DNA of 64,000 nucleotides, taken from Echiichthys vipera (taxonomy: Eukaryota; Chordata; Actinopteri; Perciformes; Trachinidae). The stretch is taken from the NCBI GenBank assembly GCA_963691815.1, contig OY829652.1, positions 17,400,079 to 17,464,078 of the forward strand. The letters run 5' to 3'. Under the pieces are notes generated by a model that did not search any database, was not told the DNA's origin, and was given only the letters and a program-made list of their open reading frames with translations. Of this stretch, positions 8,489-22,844 are shown piece after piece (within the stretch, counting starts at the first letter, position 1; each line of letters starts with the position of its first letter). A program made the translations under genes and the position numbers.

Positions 8489-10664
8489 GAGTATTACACA
8501 AAGCACTATATACATAAAATGTATTATTATAATTATCATTATTATCTCAAGTTGCAGTTTATATCCATGTCATTCCAGAAAATATATGAAGTGAAGACTT
8601 TGAAAGAAATTAATAAAAAGGTATTAAGTTTATTTTATAGTTATAGTGTTGATTAACAGCCAGAAATATTTTTTGGAAGCCTTATAAAATCACAGTGAAG
8701 TTGTCACCACTTAATTTTATCCTATTAGATATTTGTTGGAATGTTCTCATAAAAATCATAGGAATTCTTGAGTTATGGCCAAAGATGTGTTTTGTGAGGT
8801 CAGTGATCCTAAACTAATAAATAATAACAAATCGAGTCAGTTCAGCCTTGAATCCAAGTGAACATTTGTGCCAAATTTGAAGAATTTCCCTCTAGGGGTT
8901 CCAGAGATATCACACTCACGAGAATTGGACAGACAGATAGACAACTGGAAAACATAATGCTTCCAGCCACAGTTGTTGCAGAGTCATCATAAAACCCAAA
9001 CTATCTACAAGTAATTTGGGTATACTGGCCCTTTAAGAGTTGTACATATGAAGCAGACTATGCCTCAAGCTAACAATGTGTAGTGCAGCTGTTTGTCTGT
9101 GATTCAACTTCCTGCTCCAGTTCTATAACAGGGCATGTTATTTTGGATTTAATTGACTTAATATCAGAAGTGATCACTGGTGAAAAAAGAAAAACAAAAT
9201 TGCTCTGTGTGGGGGTAAAGAAAGACTAAAGCTGAGAGCCAGATCTCAAACCATAACACAATAAAAGCCCATTTAAAAAGCTTGGATCCATTCCAACCTA
9301 ATTTGCAATTCGCTTCTTTTTTTTTTCTTCCTTCAACAACACCTCTGCTATGTGCTCATGAAGCAAACACTTTTGTCTCAGGAAACATGATCACACAAAA
9401 TCCCTGTAAAATACAGGCAGCATCATGTACCGCTAACAGCAGGTGCTCGCGGAGTCACTCACTCATTGCTGTTTGCCCAGGCTGTGGTAAACATGGAACT
9501 ACAGTTGCCTTTGAAGCAGCGATTGCCCACACAGCAAATGTGGGTCTATCTATGTGTGTTTACATGTGGTGTCAAGCTCCAATAGTATCCACCTTATTTC
9601 ACCTTGTCGGTCAAGTCCACAAACACATTCTTCAAAATGAAAACCCCTGATTAAACTTCAAGGAGGTCGCTCGCCAAAGCTATGTTTTATAATGTTTAAC
9701 TCCATTCCCTCACTGGACTAATTGGGGAGACCACCAATTAGACATTCACCCAGGGGGGAACCTGTTAATTTCACTGGCACCTCTCATTAGCATTTAAGTG
9801 CAGACTACTCGATTTGATGATTTTATTTTTCTTTCAATTTACTGCCTCAGTCCTTCTCCTCCCCCATGCAACCCAACCCTCCCCGTCCGCAACCAATTTC
9901 ACTGCATAAATGTTGTGCCCTTTTCAATTCTCAGACTTAAATATTTCAATTATAACTGTAATGGTGCAATAAAATGTCTGTGCTTATTCAGGACAGAAAT
10001 GTGTGCAGTTTATAGCTTTAATAATGAGGGAGGGCTGGTCAGTGCCTTGTCAAGATTTAACTACACACTACAGGGGTGGACAAAATAAAAGGAGCATCAT
10101 ATGATCATCAATTTCAGCACCAAAGCAACAAAACTTCAATTACAAAGACAGATTTGCTGGCTAAGTTGAATGACAATTGCAAACGTGCGTCAGAGAGAAA
10201 AGGCGCCACAATAACTCACTTTTGTGTTTGAGTTTTCAATGGAATCGTAACAAAAACTGCATGAACTGCAAAACATTCTTGCAGCGTCAAAATGTTGACA
10301 ACATAAACAAATACAGTAAAGCCGCACTGACAAAGAATGGTGGAAAATTGCAAAATGTTCCCGGAGAGAGAAAAAAACAACCTTAAAGATGAACAAAATG
10401 AAATGAACATCTCTGCGAGGCAATCTCAAAGTAATAAAGTTTGCTCTGTAAAATTGAGCTTCACAAAGCCTTACTTAGGGCGTATTTAGGGCAGGGCAGC
10501 ATATGGCAAAAGTAACGGAAAAATCTATTTAAGCGACTATAAAGTGAATGCTTGAATGCACTGCTTGTGATATCTGACATGTCATTTCTGTGCTCATTAT
10601 TTGACAAATGTGCACTGAAGGTATGAACTTTGCGGTGTCTCCATTTAACCTTTATATATACTCA

Positions 10665-10866
<202 letters not shown>

Positions 10867-11133
10867 TTTCATTTCTCTTCATTTAAATGTCCTACCAATC
10901 TCTGTTTTCTCATTTTCCTTTTGTTAAGTACTGATTTCTGTCCCTGAAAAATGCTACAGTATATAGATGAAGATTTTATCAGAATTATTTCTCAATTTTT
11001 AGTCATTTTATTTCATTTCTAAGTCACTTGACCTCAGTATATTCCACCAGCTGGACTGTGTTATTTTACCACAAGCTGATATTTGGCAGTCTGTTGATGT
11101 TTAAACAGTTTGACTAGAAAGGTTTGGGTAGTC

Positions 11134-11240
11134 TGACATGCCACATGATAGTGAATGTGCTTTTTTCTGATTGTGGATCAACCTGGCAGGAAAATGTAGT
11201 GTTTTATAACTAACTATTAAACCTACTGTAGGTCTGTGCA
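11134..11240. repeat. 107-bp duplicated segment, copy 2
   Basis: Direct-orientation partner of 8221-8327, about 2.9 kb away. No microsatellite or inverted terminus is visible at its edges, so the mechanism is unclear. Confidence 0.95.
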
Positions 11241-12489
11241 TCTACAAAATGTCTGAAATTAAACAACTGTTTGCCAACCATTTTTTTCTGTTTTTGTACA
11301 CAACATAGAGGAACACACTGTCTAAATAAATATTGGGTGTGTGAAAGTAAATATGGACAGTAATTGAAGCATGACTGCCTCTCTGAATGAACCTCTATTG
11401 TGTGCTGTCCGCCAAAAGACTGTAATATCCATATTTATATCAATTTGCTTGGCCATGATACAGACCACACTGAGAGACTCCTCAAAAGATGGATTATGTG
11501 ACATAAAATGACTTGATTCCTTTGACTTACAATCAAACATGCTTTTTCAGTCTGTAATGCACAATGCAAAGACAATGTCTCTGGGCGCTCACTTAGGTTT
11601 CAGAAAACTCCTGTTCCACTTACATCCATGACTTCAAAGAGTCCTTTTCCTACTCATGCAAATCCTATAGCCAGCCCTCGATCAGAAAAAAAAAGTGTCA
11701 CCAATTTCCCTCAGATGGTGCATTGTGGGTCAGTGAAAAAGAAATGCTTAACATATTTCAAAGGAGCCTGTTCTCTCCTAGGATGTCTCTTTCTGTCACT
11801 CTATCACTTTTCATCCTTTTTCCACGGGCTTAATCCTGAACGCTGGAATTAAAGAGGCTTCAAAGAGCCCAGGAGAGGCAGATGTCTGGTGGGGCTGACA
11901 CAGGTGGAATGAGACCCATTTTTCCACAGACCAGCCTACCTCTCACCACCTTTCCTCAACATGTCTCTAAGCTGCTGTGAGAGAACATGGCATGTGGGCA
12001 TAGCATCCAACACGTGGCTATTTTGAATAAATAAAAAGCTGCTAAATTTAGAGGCTGCGTGCTGCATCAGCCTGCAGCTAATGAAGCCTCCAATGGCTCG
12101 GGATAAATAATGATGAAACGCATCATGTGCTAATGAAGCTGGCACATCTGAAAAATTGGATCCTGTGAAAGACACAATTGATAGAAATCTCAACTAATTC
12201 CTTTGCACATTTTTCACTTATTATGACAGGAAAAGGACAAACGTTTACACAGAATCCTACAATTGAACCGACTATAGTGAATTCTCATCTTCACTGACCG
12301 AATCAGTAATTAAAGAGTGGCGCACTAACAATGGAGCATAAGCATTGTTACAGAATGTGTGTTATTTCCTCGTTAAAAGCTTTTTTAAAGAAATGTTGCT
12401 TGAACTCTGTAGAAAAGTGGTGGTCCTTGAGCCATTAACCTGAAAAGATTTTATCAATTTCATTCAGTTTTATAGTTTTTTTGTTTTCT

Positions 12490-12745
12490 TTACCTCCACC
12501 AACGACGTCATGTTTGGGGCTTGGTTTGTTTGTCTGTTTGTCAGCAGTATTACTGACCAATTTTTATGAAACTTGGTGGAAGGACGTAGCATAGGTCAAG
12601 GAAGAAGAACCCATTAAATTCTGGAGTTGATCCGAATCATGGTGCAGATACAGAAATTGTTTGTCACCTTCATTAACCTTGTAAGCTAGAGCAATTGTAC
12701 TGCGTTCATGTGGTGTTAAATTAATCAGAATAATGTGTTTCCGAT
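12490..12745. mobile_element. Second, truncated copy of the CTCCGCC-type repeat
   Basis: It shares with 5671-5995 the ordered blocks TTTGTCTG.TTGTCAGCAG, TTTTTATGAAACTTGGTGGA, GACGTAGCAT, AACCCATTA and GATCCGAATCA, then GTTCATGTGGT. The right terminus is missing. Confidence 0.65.
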
Positions 12746-15700
12746 CCACACCGCATTGAAGTGCCAAAAGTTTTCTGTTTTAACTTATCATTATGAAGTG
12801 AATGTTGATTGCAAAATGTAATGACTATAGAATAATGACACCGTCGGCATTTAGATTGGTTCTCTATAAGCCTCGTTTTCACAGTCTGCCACTGGGTATG
12901 ACCTCCTGGTAAAATGACAACTCGCTTTACGGCCCAAAGGGACGAGAATATCGCTTGAGTTGTGCCTATACTTATGAAGGTTAAAAAAAAATTATAACAA
13001 CAAATAACAGCTTCACTACTTCGTTCTTACCTTTCAGAATAATACCCCTGTACTGTATATATAATGTTACACTGCATTACTGCTTACCATTGAGCAAGAG
13101 GCAAGTAAAAACAAACAAACAACTAAACTCTCACGTCGACCAGCAAATAAAAAAGAACCCCGTTGATGGAGGAAGGAGGAGAGAAGTAACAACACCTCTC
13201 TACTTATTAATAGTACTGGGTGATTTATTCAGCCTTTATAATACCGATTGTTTCATTCTGCCTTCAGCCAAATTGGGATACTTACAGTTGTGTCTTGCTT
13301 TGGACAGTAGCCAGACTGCTAGTAGTAGCCACATAGACTGTGTAAACACCAGGGTCAATGGTAAACCTGTTTCACAAAGATAGACTTTTACTATGATCAA
13401 ACTAGTATTTAGACTTCAGATGAACTACATATGTTACACAAAGCTGAAAATGATGAGGGAAAAAAAGAAAATCAAACTTTGGCTTACTTCAAGATTAACC
13501 TGTTTTTATTTTTGTGAAACTGTCTAAATTGCATCAGAGTAACCTAAGCAATTTCAGCCTGGCCCAACACAACAGACTAGTTTAAAATATTTTTGTGAAA
13601 CAAGGACTTTATCGTTCTATCCCTGACAAAGTCTTATATGTTGCATTGTTATAGACACATTAGAATTTTGTCAAAAACCATACATCATAACAGCAACACC
13701 GAACAGTGTTATGAACAGTATGCGATCATTTGATGAATTAACTTGATAGACATGATTTGATTCTGCAAAGAGTTTATTTCTATTGTTAAAGGCAAAATAC
13801 ATTGCGAGAAAAACTGCTGAGGTACTGCATGCACAGGCTTGAAAATAGCACATGAAGGTGTGCCCCTTTGTTTGTGGGTCAATACACACATACTCAAACT
13901 CCTTTTTTTATGACGACTACAGCCATCTGTTTCACCCTCCCTCGACAAGTAAGGACATGTCTGGACAGGAAAAGAAGCTCTCAGCAAAGAAAAATGAAAA
14001 ATAATTGAGAAATGGCAGGTGTGCACACAAACACACAGATTCATAGGCTTAGAGGTACATGTGCATGTACTGATACGTGCACCGGCGCAGTTTGAAGTGC
14101 TGACAAGGTAATCCCACTCCGACCACACAGAGACACTCTCCTCTTCAAACAGCCACACTGTTTCTGACACAGGGGCAGTGAAACCCAGCATGGCAGTCCC
14201 CTTGCCTCTGGGCCAATCCTCTTGCCACAACTCCCACATCCCCCCTTCCCTAGGTTGACACCTACCAGGAGGAAGTCTACGAGCGTGCCGGTGTGAGGGA
14301 GCAAGAGATCAGGAAGGAGAAGAATAGTGTGTGGGTGTGATGATTAAATCACACACAGAAAAAAACACTTGCGCAACTGCTGATCTGGCAAATTCTGAAC
14401 CAGCATGGGTGCTCCACTCACTCATTAAAACAGATACGGAAAGGAAACTGTTATAATAACTAAAAAAACAGACACCCTACCCTGAAAAACATAATAGGAT
14501 ATCACCCCATACTGTGATCATTCATATGCAGCACTTTTTTTTTTTAATCGGAGAGCTGGCTTTGACAGGTGCCAGGGTCTGACAGTGATGGGTGGTGCTG
14601 CTGTCTTTACATTGAAGCCGCATATGCTGATAAAAGTGAACTGCTATTAAATTCCTTGCATGTCCCCAGAGGACTCGGTGCCGGGCGCGTGGGGTGGGGG
14701 GGGGGGGGGTTGCTCCAAAGTGAATCATGCCGTGTCTCTCGTACCGTGTAGGGGGGCTGAGAAAGGCCTAATAAAGTGTGTACAAGGCAACATGACAACG
14801 TGGGTTAGGAGCCATACAAGGAGTGGGAAATGGGGGGCGGACCCTCGTCCTTTATTTTCCCGCTGTCGTCCAGGGAGGGATAGGCAGGAACAAGCGGCAT
14901 TGTTATAGATGAAACATGAAGTGGGAGAGTGTAGAGAACTCTCTTTCTCTGCATGTCTCCCATCTCGTTTTGTTTTTTTTGACATGCAAACGCTCTTGTC
15001 CCATCCCTACAGTGAAATTGTTTCAGGAGTTGCAATGGGAGGCTGTTGTGACGACGGCAATCCAATTTCCATATGAACAATTACCCTGCCGTCAGGGTTG
15101 GCAGTTCATTTATTTCAATTTGACTGACTGGGAGAACCACGCTAACTAAAGCAGCCATTGTATTCAGGGCACCAGGCGGGGGATTGCTAGGCCAGGTCCA
15201 TTTCAGTGGGATCCAGTTGCTGTGGCCTAAATATGCTAACACCTTTAAAGTCGGCCCGTGACCTAAAGAGTGTGGGAATCACACTTTGCTCTCCTAATAG
15301 ACTGTGTGTGTTTGTGTGTCCCAGTTCTTACACCTGTGCGCTTGAGTTTCTCTTGTGTGTCTAAATGCATCTGCCCTCTTGTGTAGGATTGTCTGTTCTG
15401 ATGTGTGACAACGAGCCAGGGTGCAAGCGTAACCTGCACACATCCACACCACCCTTTTAGGCACAGCACTTTTCCTCATTAGGACTGATAGGCTGTTTGT
15501 GTGTCTGTTTACCACTGTCACCATTTTCAAGGCTCCTGCTATCTCCCCTCTGCCAGCTGGACACTTGAGCAGCGAGAAAACAAACTACACATTTAAATGT
15601 GCATGTGTGCCGGGATACAGACACACACAGTCACACTCACTACTACACTTTTCATACCTTTCTCTGAAGCCGATCTCAATGTCTCTTGTAATCTCTCAAT

Positions 15701-16063
15701 CTTGGTTTGTTTCTCCAATAAGCACACAAATGCACCCTCTCTCTGTCTGGGCAGCAGCAGTTTGGGCTAATCTCCCTGCCCACCCCCAGCTGGATGATGC
15801 AGCGTTCCAGCGGGACAGAGTGGATGTTTGCTGTGTGGACACAGCTGGCGGATGTGGGGAACCTGATTAAACGGCCTGGCGGAAAAGAGCAACTTTCAGG
15901 AGCCAATGGCTTCTCCAACATCACCGCCACCACATCCAGACGGTTACTAATACACTCAAACAGTTGTTGGGGCAGGCATGCATACACAAGCTCACTAATC
16001 AACTCGACTCAATCACAGATATGCATCTGAGAGCCAACAACAAATACATGCCCACATCTGCAA

Positions 16064-16365
16064 CTAGGGATGCAACTACAGATTGTTTTCAATCTGCCGA
16101 TTTAAAAAAAAAAAACAATAGTTTGATCTGTTAAATGTCAGAAAACTGTGGACATTTCTAGCATTGTCTGACCAATAATCTAAAACCTAAGTTACTCAAT
16201 TTAAAATGATACAAAATTGCAAATCTTTACATTTAAGAAACTGGAACTGGCAAATGTTTAGCATGTTTTGCTTGATAAATCACTTCGATTTATTGATAAT
16301 GAAAATTGTTGCTGGTTAATTTCCTGTCCATCAAGTCGACTAATCGTTTCAGAAACTAATTTCCT
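16064..16365. repeat. Second copy of the degenerate dispersed repeat
   Basis: It begins AGGGATGCAACTACAGATTG and ends near GTCGACTAATCGTTTCAG, with the same block order as 3752-4045 (TTTAAGAAACTGGAA, ATGTTTTGCTTGA, TTGCTGGTTAATTTCCTGTC). Shorter pieces with similar ends occur near 21650-21775, 22490-22620 and 34752-34815. Confidence 0.5.
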
Positions 16366-18469
16366 TTGTGACACATTGCTTGGTGGCTGCAGGGAATTTC
16401 TTTTTCTCTCTCACACCCATCAGAGATCAGAGTCTCTTTAAAGTACAGGTAATGATTCATTGTCTTGCTCAGGGGCGCTTCAGCAGGGTTGACACTTGCT
16501 CATACAGAGAGTGAGTCCGTGCTTTCCCTAGTTGGAGGGCCAACTAGTAATCCGTACAGCACCCTGAGGCGATCCTCTGCTCCCAACGCACACTCGCACA
16601 CCGCTTACATACAGTACAGCACACAATCACGTTGCAACACACATGCCGTTACAATTAAGAAGTCAGGCAGGCAGACTGACTGCTGGGAAGGAATCCATTA
16701 CACACCTTATTGGTTATAATGATTTCACTTCACCAGCATAAACGCCAATGAGCCATGAAGGTATCTTGTAATGTGGTTTAGTCTCAGTGCCCAGCTTCAG
16801 TTTGGTTTCAAGGGGAATACTGATCTTGTGGTGACTAATTGTTCGCCTGCCCTCTTTTAGGAATTCACATGAAAACTTTGTAACAGTGGACAAGGAGATG
16901 TAATCGATGTGTGTTTATAGAAGCTTTGGGAAACATTCCCACTTGCTTTCTTTCCAAGAATGAGATGAGAAGATTGATATCAATGTCATATACAGTATAT
17001 AGAGGGGGAGTTGGGATGTGTTTAGCCGAGCTGAAAATAAAACACTGGAAGCAGGGAGAAGCACCAAGCCTGGCTTTGTCCAATGTGAAAATACACAGGT
17101 TCCAACACCTCCAAAGCTCAGTAATCAACAATTTGAACCAATTTGTTAGTTCAAGCAGTGCACAAACGAATAAAAAAACGAGACAATTCCCTATTCGGGT
17201 TCCGGATGTTTAATGTATTTTCTATGCATCTTGGTGAGCTTCAGTGTGCTTTTAGTGCATGCTACCAAACCTGGTAACCTTCTCATTAACACTCTTTTTG
17301 CACCTGCATGTGACGTGAGTATAATTACACTTCCTCTCTTGTGAACCTCACTCCGTAAGTTGCACATGCACTCAAGAAACCAGAGAAATCAGGTCATACA
17401 GTAGTAACCTGCTTAAGGTACACATGCAGCAAGTCAGAAAACAGATGTCCTTCCTCCCATCTTATTTGGCATTTCTTACCTCATTTAACTGAGGCGCGTT
17501 TTTTTTTATAAAACCGGATGATTTATGTTGTTCTATCCGATCATTGTGTCGGCTTCAGTGAATATGATCAAACAAATGTTGCCGACTGGGACTTTAATTA
17601 CTGCTGTCTGTCTGTCACTGAGCATATTGAAGACTGAGTGAGAGGATAGACGGACGGTGCAAAACTTCCCCTCACAGCATGAAAGTAAAAAGGGAAAACA
17701 GACTTATGTAGACTTCCAGAGGACGTTGGATGAAATAATTTTAAATACATGGATGCGTCACTTGTAATTATTACGTGTTATTATCTGCCCTTTCATCCAT
17801 TTGCTCCGCTTTTATTTGTCTGAAGCCCTGCACATGCATACAAGCAAAAAGCCGATTAGAAACTTGATTACAAGGATTTGGCATTGTCAGGATAATTATG
17901 TAGCTGGGGAAATCAGGTTTCTTAAATGATCCTCAACCCTGTGCACATGACGTTGAAGAAAACAAGCCCAATGTAACCTGGTTACTGATGTATACACTGT
18001 TACGAGACATTAGGAAGTAATTGTTCCAGCTAGTAACTCCCTCCTAATACACAAGTTTTTTCTTTATTTTGCTGTTTGTGTACGCCTTTCATAAATGAGA
18101 TACAACATGCTAATAAAGACACTTTCACACAGACTTTGGAAAATGTTCTGACCTGATTTGTCAAATATTGTCCACAGTTCATATGAGAAAACTGCCTATG
18201 TGAGTTTTACAGATGTTGATAGGTTTATTTGTGTGAATGATATCGATCTCCTCATCTCAATCTTTGAAAGAAAGCAAAAAAGAGCATTCCCACAAAATGT
18301 TGAGCTACTGCTTAAAACACAGTTAGGAAAGTGTATAAATAGAGCGCAAGCTGTGAGAGATGAAATCTCTCTGTTTTTTTGTGAGCCGAATGAGTGAGAG
18401 AGTAGGTAACCTCCGACGAGAAGGTATGAGGCATGAGAGATGATGAAAATACATAAAGACTGGACCAGA

Positions 18470-18656
<187 letters not shown>

Positions 18657-19938
18657 ACTGACTGAGTCAATAGTTCCTTTGTGCGATCTGGCAGGTGCCT
18701 GTCACTTGTCAAAATGAGTCATAGCGTGGATGGTGACTGAGCATTGTAATGGTGGTGGCAAAAGCGCCGGCTGAGGCTCAGAAAGATTCAAGGTTTTGAT
18801 AATGACTAAGAACTATCACGTAATAGCCGAAAGATTAGCCCGGTCTCCTCAGCATATGGAGAAAAGGTCACGTTTGGAGCTTAAAAGGTAATAGCTAAAT
18901 TAGCTGAAAAAATACCTCATAAAATTAAATAGCTTCCAGCGAGGAGGAGTACTTTCCCCTGGCCGTGCAGAAGAAAATAGACTGGGCTACTTTTTAATTA
19001 GTTGGTCGTTGAGAACTAATCACAGAAAGGGTAGAGTCTGATAAAAACGCGTGTATGCCTCGACAAAAAACCTCAAGTCATAACAGAAGAAACTAACTTC
19101 CTCATTCTCAACAAAATTAATTTTTTTTAAAAAACACATTTGAGTGGACTACCTCCAACACTTCTCCTTAGTGTCACACACTTCCATCAAATGTTCTTGA
19201 TGCAATTGAAACCACTCCACAGCACTCATCCCTACACCCTTCACAATCTTCATCCATCATCTATCAGTGTTTCTGCAGCCGGAGGTGAGAGAGCTGCTAA
19301 GCAGGGCCTGACTAATGGCTAAACAAACACCATTATCAGGTCTCGGTGGCCTAACGCTGAGCAACAGGAGCCCCAGAGCAGCTGAGGTTCTTTAATACTT
19401 AATCCTGGCTGCCCTGCTCTGCTAGTGGATGCTCTAAACTAAACTAAGATGGGCGGCACTGAAGGACAACTAATGAGGGAATAAGCACAAAAACATGAGA
19501 GGAAGAGGTAAAGAGGATAGTCATGCATACATGCACACACGTGCACAATCACTTTCCGCAAAAACTGGAGAATAGACTGTATTAAGAGGGGCTAGACAGA
19601 AGAGTGGCCCTCTCATCTCGGCCAATTCCCTCTTTAAAAAAAGGCTCAGGGAGAAGTTAATGAGCCTGTTACAGCCCCACAGTTCCCCTGATAAGGCCGC
19701 TGATTACACCACATGTTCGGGCAAGTGGATTGTGTGTGCGCGTGTGTGTTTGCATGCACATTTGTATTTGTGTGTCACCTGACCCAAAGCGGTCATCTGC
19801 TAATCGTACGTTCACAAGTCAGGAATGCACACTTTCTGCTAAACATGCTTTCACACACCAATCACCACTTTCGAGGCGCAATCTAGCCCTCTCACACTGA
19901 CTCGCTCGCCTACGTACACCATGTCACCCGTGACAAAC

Positions 19939-19978
19939 GCGCGCGCGCGCACGCACGCACGCACACACACACACACAC
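19939..19978. repeat. Compound (CG)n-(CGCA)n-(CA)n tract
   Basis: CGCGCGCGCG passes through ACGCACGCACGC into CACACACACACA, all alternating purine-pyrimidine, and is followed by (GACT)n. Confidence 0.9.
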
Positions 19979-22224
19979 GACTGACTGACTGAGCAAGCCA
20001 CTCAATGAGAGTGGGTGATTAGGCCCTCGGAGAGTAGACCTGACCTTTAACTCAAATCAAGTCGTCCCTGTGCATGTGTGTTTTTATGAGTCAGTGGCTG
20101 TAAAGTCTCGGGCCCGCGCCACTTCACATCGAATGTCACTGATTTAAATGAGAAGACAGGACGATGGAGGGGTGGGGGATAGAAGGAGGTATGTATGGGA
20201 TGAGAGAACGCAGGACACATGAGAAAGACAAAGGATTATTTTTTACAGTACTCTGCAAGAAAAAAGTCAAGGATAATAAAATGTTTGTTTTTTTTCAAAG
20301 GAAGGAGACTGAAAGAGAGTGCTGTCACAGATCAATCTTCTGTCTTGTTCTCTCCCTCTTTGCGAGAGAAAAAGCAAAGATGAGGTATTTTTAAATTCCT
20401 GGTTGGTTGTGGGAATACAGCGCGGGCCCTTCTGGGTACACAAACCTCCCCCTCCTACTGTCAGGATGGTTGAGTCTGCACTTCAGTGTTCTCAGAGCTC
20501 AGACGGACCGAGAGGCAGACAGTCTGAGTCAGGCCTCTAGGGAGCGAGTGAGCAAGGGGCAACTGAGGGTTTGTTGCACTACTAAATACTGTTTTAGTTG
20601 GCACCCAAATTATATTTGTGGGATCTTTTTTGAACTACACACAGAGCTTGTGCATGTGTAGATGCTAGAAAGATGTTGATTAACTACACACTTTACAGAA
20701 TAATTAGAATTTATTACAACTTTCGTCTAATTTCTGTTAGTAACGATCGCACTCACCAGGTTCATAGGTGAAGCATGTGAATGTGACAACATCACTACAG
20801 ATGAAGAGTCAGAGCCTCAGACAGGTTTTAACAATGTTTAACAGGTGAACAGTAAAATAATTATAAACCTGACTCTTATGCCCACCACAGTTCTTTACCG
20901 CAGAAGGATTATTGCAAACACTTCAGCTGTGTCCACTTTCAGTTTTCCCTTCAAAAAAAGTAATTTTGGTAGCTGTACAAACCTGTCTGTTCTTTTGACT
21001 GCTCGTGTTTCACCCTGTTTGGCTTTATTGTTTTGTTGCCATCTTCCCAGATCTTCGCAGCTACTTTGGTGAGCACAACGTTGTCATATCCCAAATACGT
21101 GATGACCACAACTATGAAAATAAGTTGAGAAAATCTGGAATTATCCTTTAATTAAAAGCAAGTTGTGTGATGCTGGTGGGACCACTTCCCATCCGTCTCA
21201 GCTATCGCCTTTCTCGTCTCTCTCCTTCTGTCATCACCGCAGATCTCAGAGGAGATAGTGAACCAGCGTTCACCGTTGACGGGTCGGAGGACGTGTGGCG
21301 TGGCGCCCAGGTTAATTAAGTTGGAAATCATAGAGACGATCAGTGGTGCTGCCACTCAGACTGCCAGTCTACCTCCTAGCTCTCACCATGTCCCTGCTAT
21401 GACCGAAGTGTTCAGGCTGTCTGACAGGTAGAGAGGTGTTTGTGTGAGAGAAAGAATGTGTTATTTTGTATGTGACTCTGAAAGGAACAGGGAAATATTA
21501 GTCAATAGTCAGGAAACTGAGATTTATTTCTTTTTGGTTTTTTTCTCCTGGGATTTAGGGCATCATATGCAGCACAAACTGTAAAGCCCTTTCACGTATA
21601 AACAAAATTGACTTTTTTTGACTACAGAAATTAACGAGTTGAACATTGATTGATTGAACATTGAATGAAACATAGAATGTTTGCTTGAAAATTTCATGAA
21701 TAAATGGTGCGGTAAATCGATGATCAAAATAGTTGTTGATTAATTGAATGTGGATCGACTTTTTGTTTCATCTCTACCAGACAGACGCATGCACTAATAT
21801 AGTATAGAACTTAATTTCCTCACTCTGGCCAGAATGATCAGTGTTGGAAAAAGAAAAGAAAATCACAGCGTCCCACAATCCCATCCAGACAGCCTTCTCT
21901 GCCATGATTGCTCTGTTCCCCAGGAGGCTGCTGTAAGGAGCTGAAGCCGCAGTGATTGTTGATGGACGCCTATTGGAATGAGCAGCACGTAGAGAACACT
22001 CCCTCCCCACCACCATCTGTAATCCTGGAAAAATGGACTCTATGTATTAGTGAGGTGCTTAAAAGGCAGGAGCCATTTCACACATTCACACACAAATACA
22101 TACACACATTAAAGCTACCTGTACTGCGCTTATAGAGGCTGACGGATATTATTCCCCTGGCTCAGTATCAAAACATTTAGTGCTGTGAGGCTGTGACACA
22201 GTGCTAGAATGTAATTTAATTACA

Positions 22225-22450
22225 GAACTTGAGTAAATCTCTGAATGTTCTCATTTGTCCAGGTCATTGTTATACCCAAAGAAATCTAAGTCAAAAGCAA
22301 CTGGACTTATTTATATTTGTCTTCCTGCTTACCTAGACAAATAACCAAGTCCAGTTGCTTTTGACTTGTAAAAGTACAGTACAAGTACCTCAAGATTTTA
22401 CTTGACATTGGAATTGTACTTTTTATTGCCCTACATTACCTGGCAGCTTT
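22225..22450. repeat. Dispersed repeat fused into an inverted pair (80-nt hairpin)
   Basis: Arms at 22288-22308 and 22347-22367 are a perfect 21-bp inverted repeat (core TCAAAAGCAACTGGACT), extended inward by TTTGTCT/AGACAAA pairing. The flanking text (CTCATTTGTCCAGGTCATTG on the left, AAAGTACAGTACAAGTACCT on the right) looks like pieces of fish dispersed repeats. Confidence 0.6.
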
Positions 22451-22844
22451 AGTTCCTTACAGGATTTAAAAGTTTTTAAAGTTGACTGACAGACTATTCA
22501 TTGGCATCTACTTTGATAATTGTTTGGGTTATTTTGGTATGTTTTCACAACAAGCAATCAACTGATTAATTGAGAAAGTAAATCAGGAGAGTAATGCAAA
22601 ATAAAAATGATTATTAGTTGCATAAGGGGGTCATTTTTCTGCATTTTAACATTTCTTCATTTTCCTGATTACACTGATTTGACTTAAGTAACATTTTCAA
22701 TATAGGACTTTTAATTTTAATTAGAGAGATTTTTACGGTTTCACTAAAGGCAACTATGCCTTTTAAATTCTGATGCATTTACTCCCTGCAGATATATTCT
22801 CCTTATCTGGTCATTTTAGCCTGTAATTGTCTGATTCACCCGGG

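Noticed and set aside
14569..14985. GC-rich open frames around 14.6-15.0 kb as a gene
   Set aside because: Overlapping frames on both strands around a G14 run, with no recognisable domains or splice sites.
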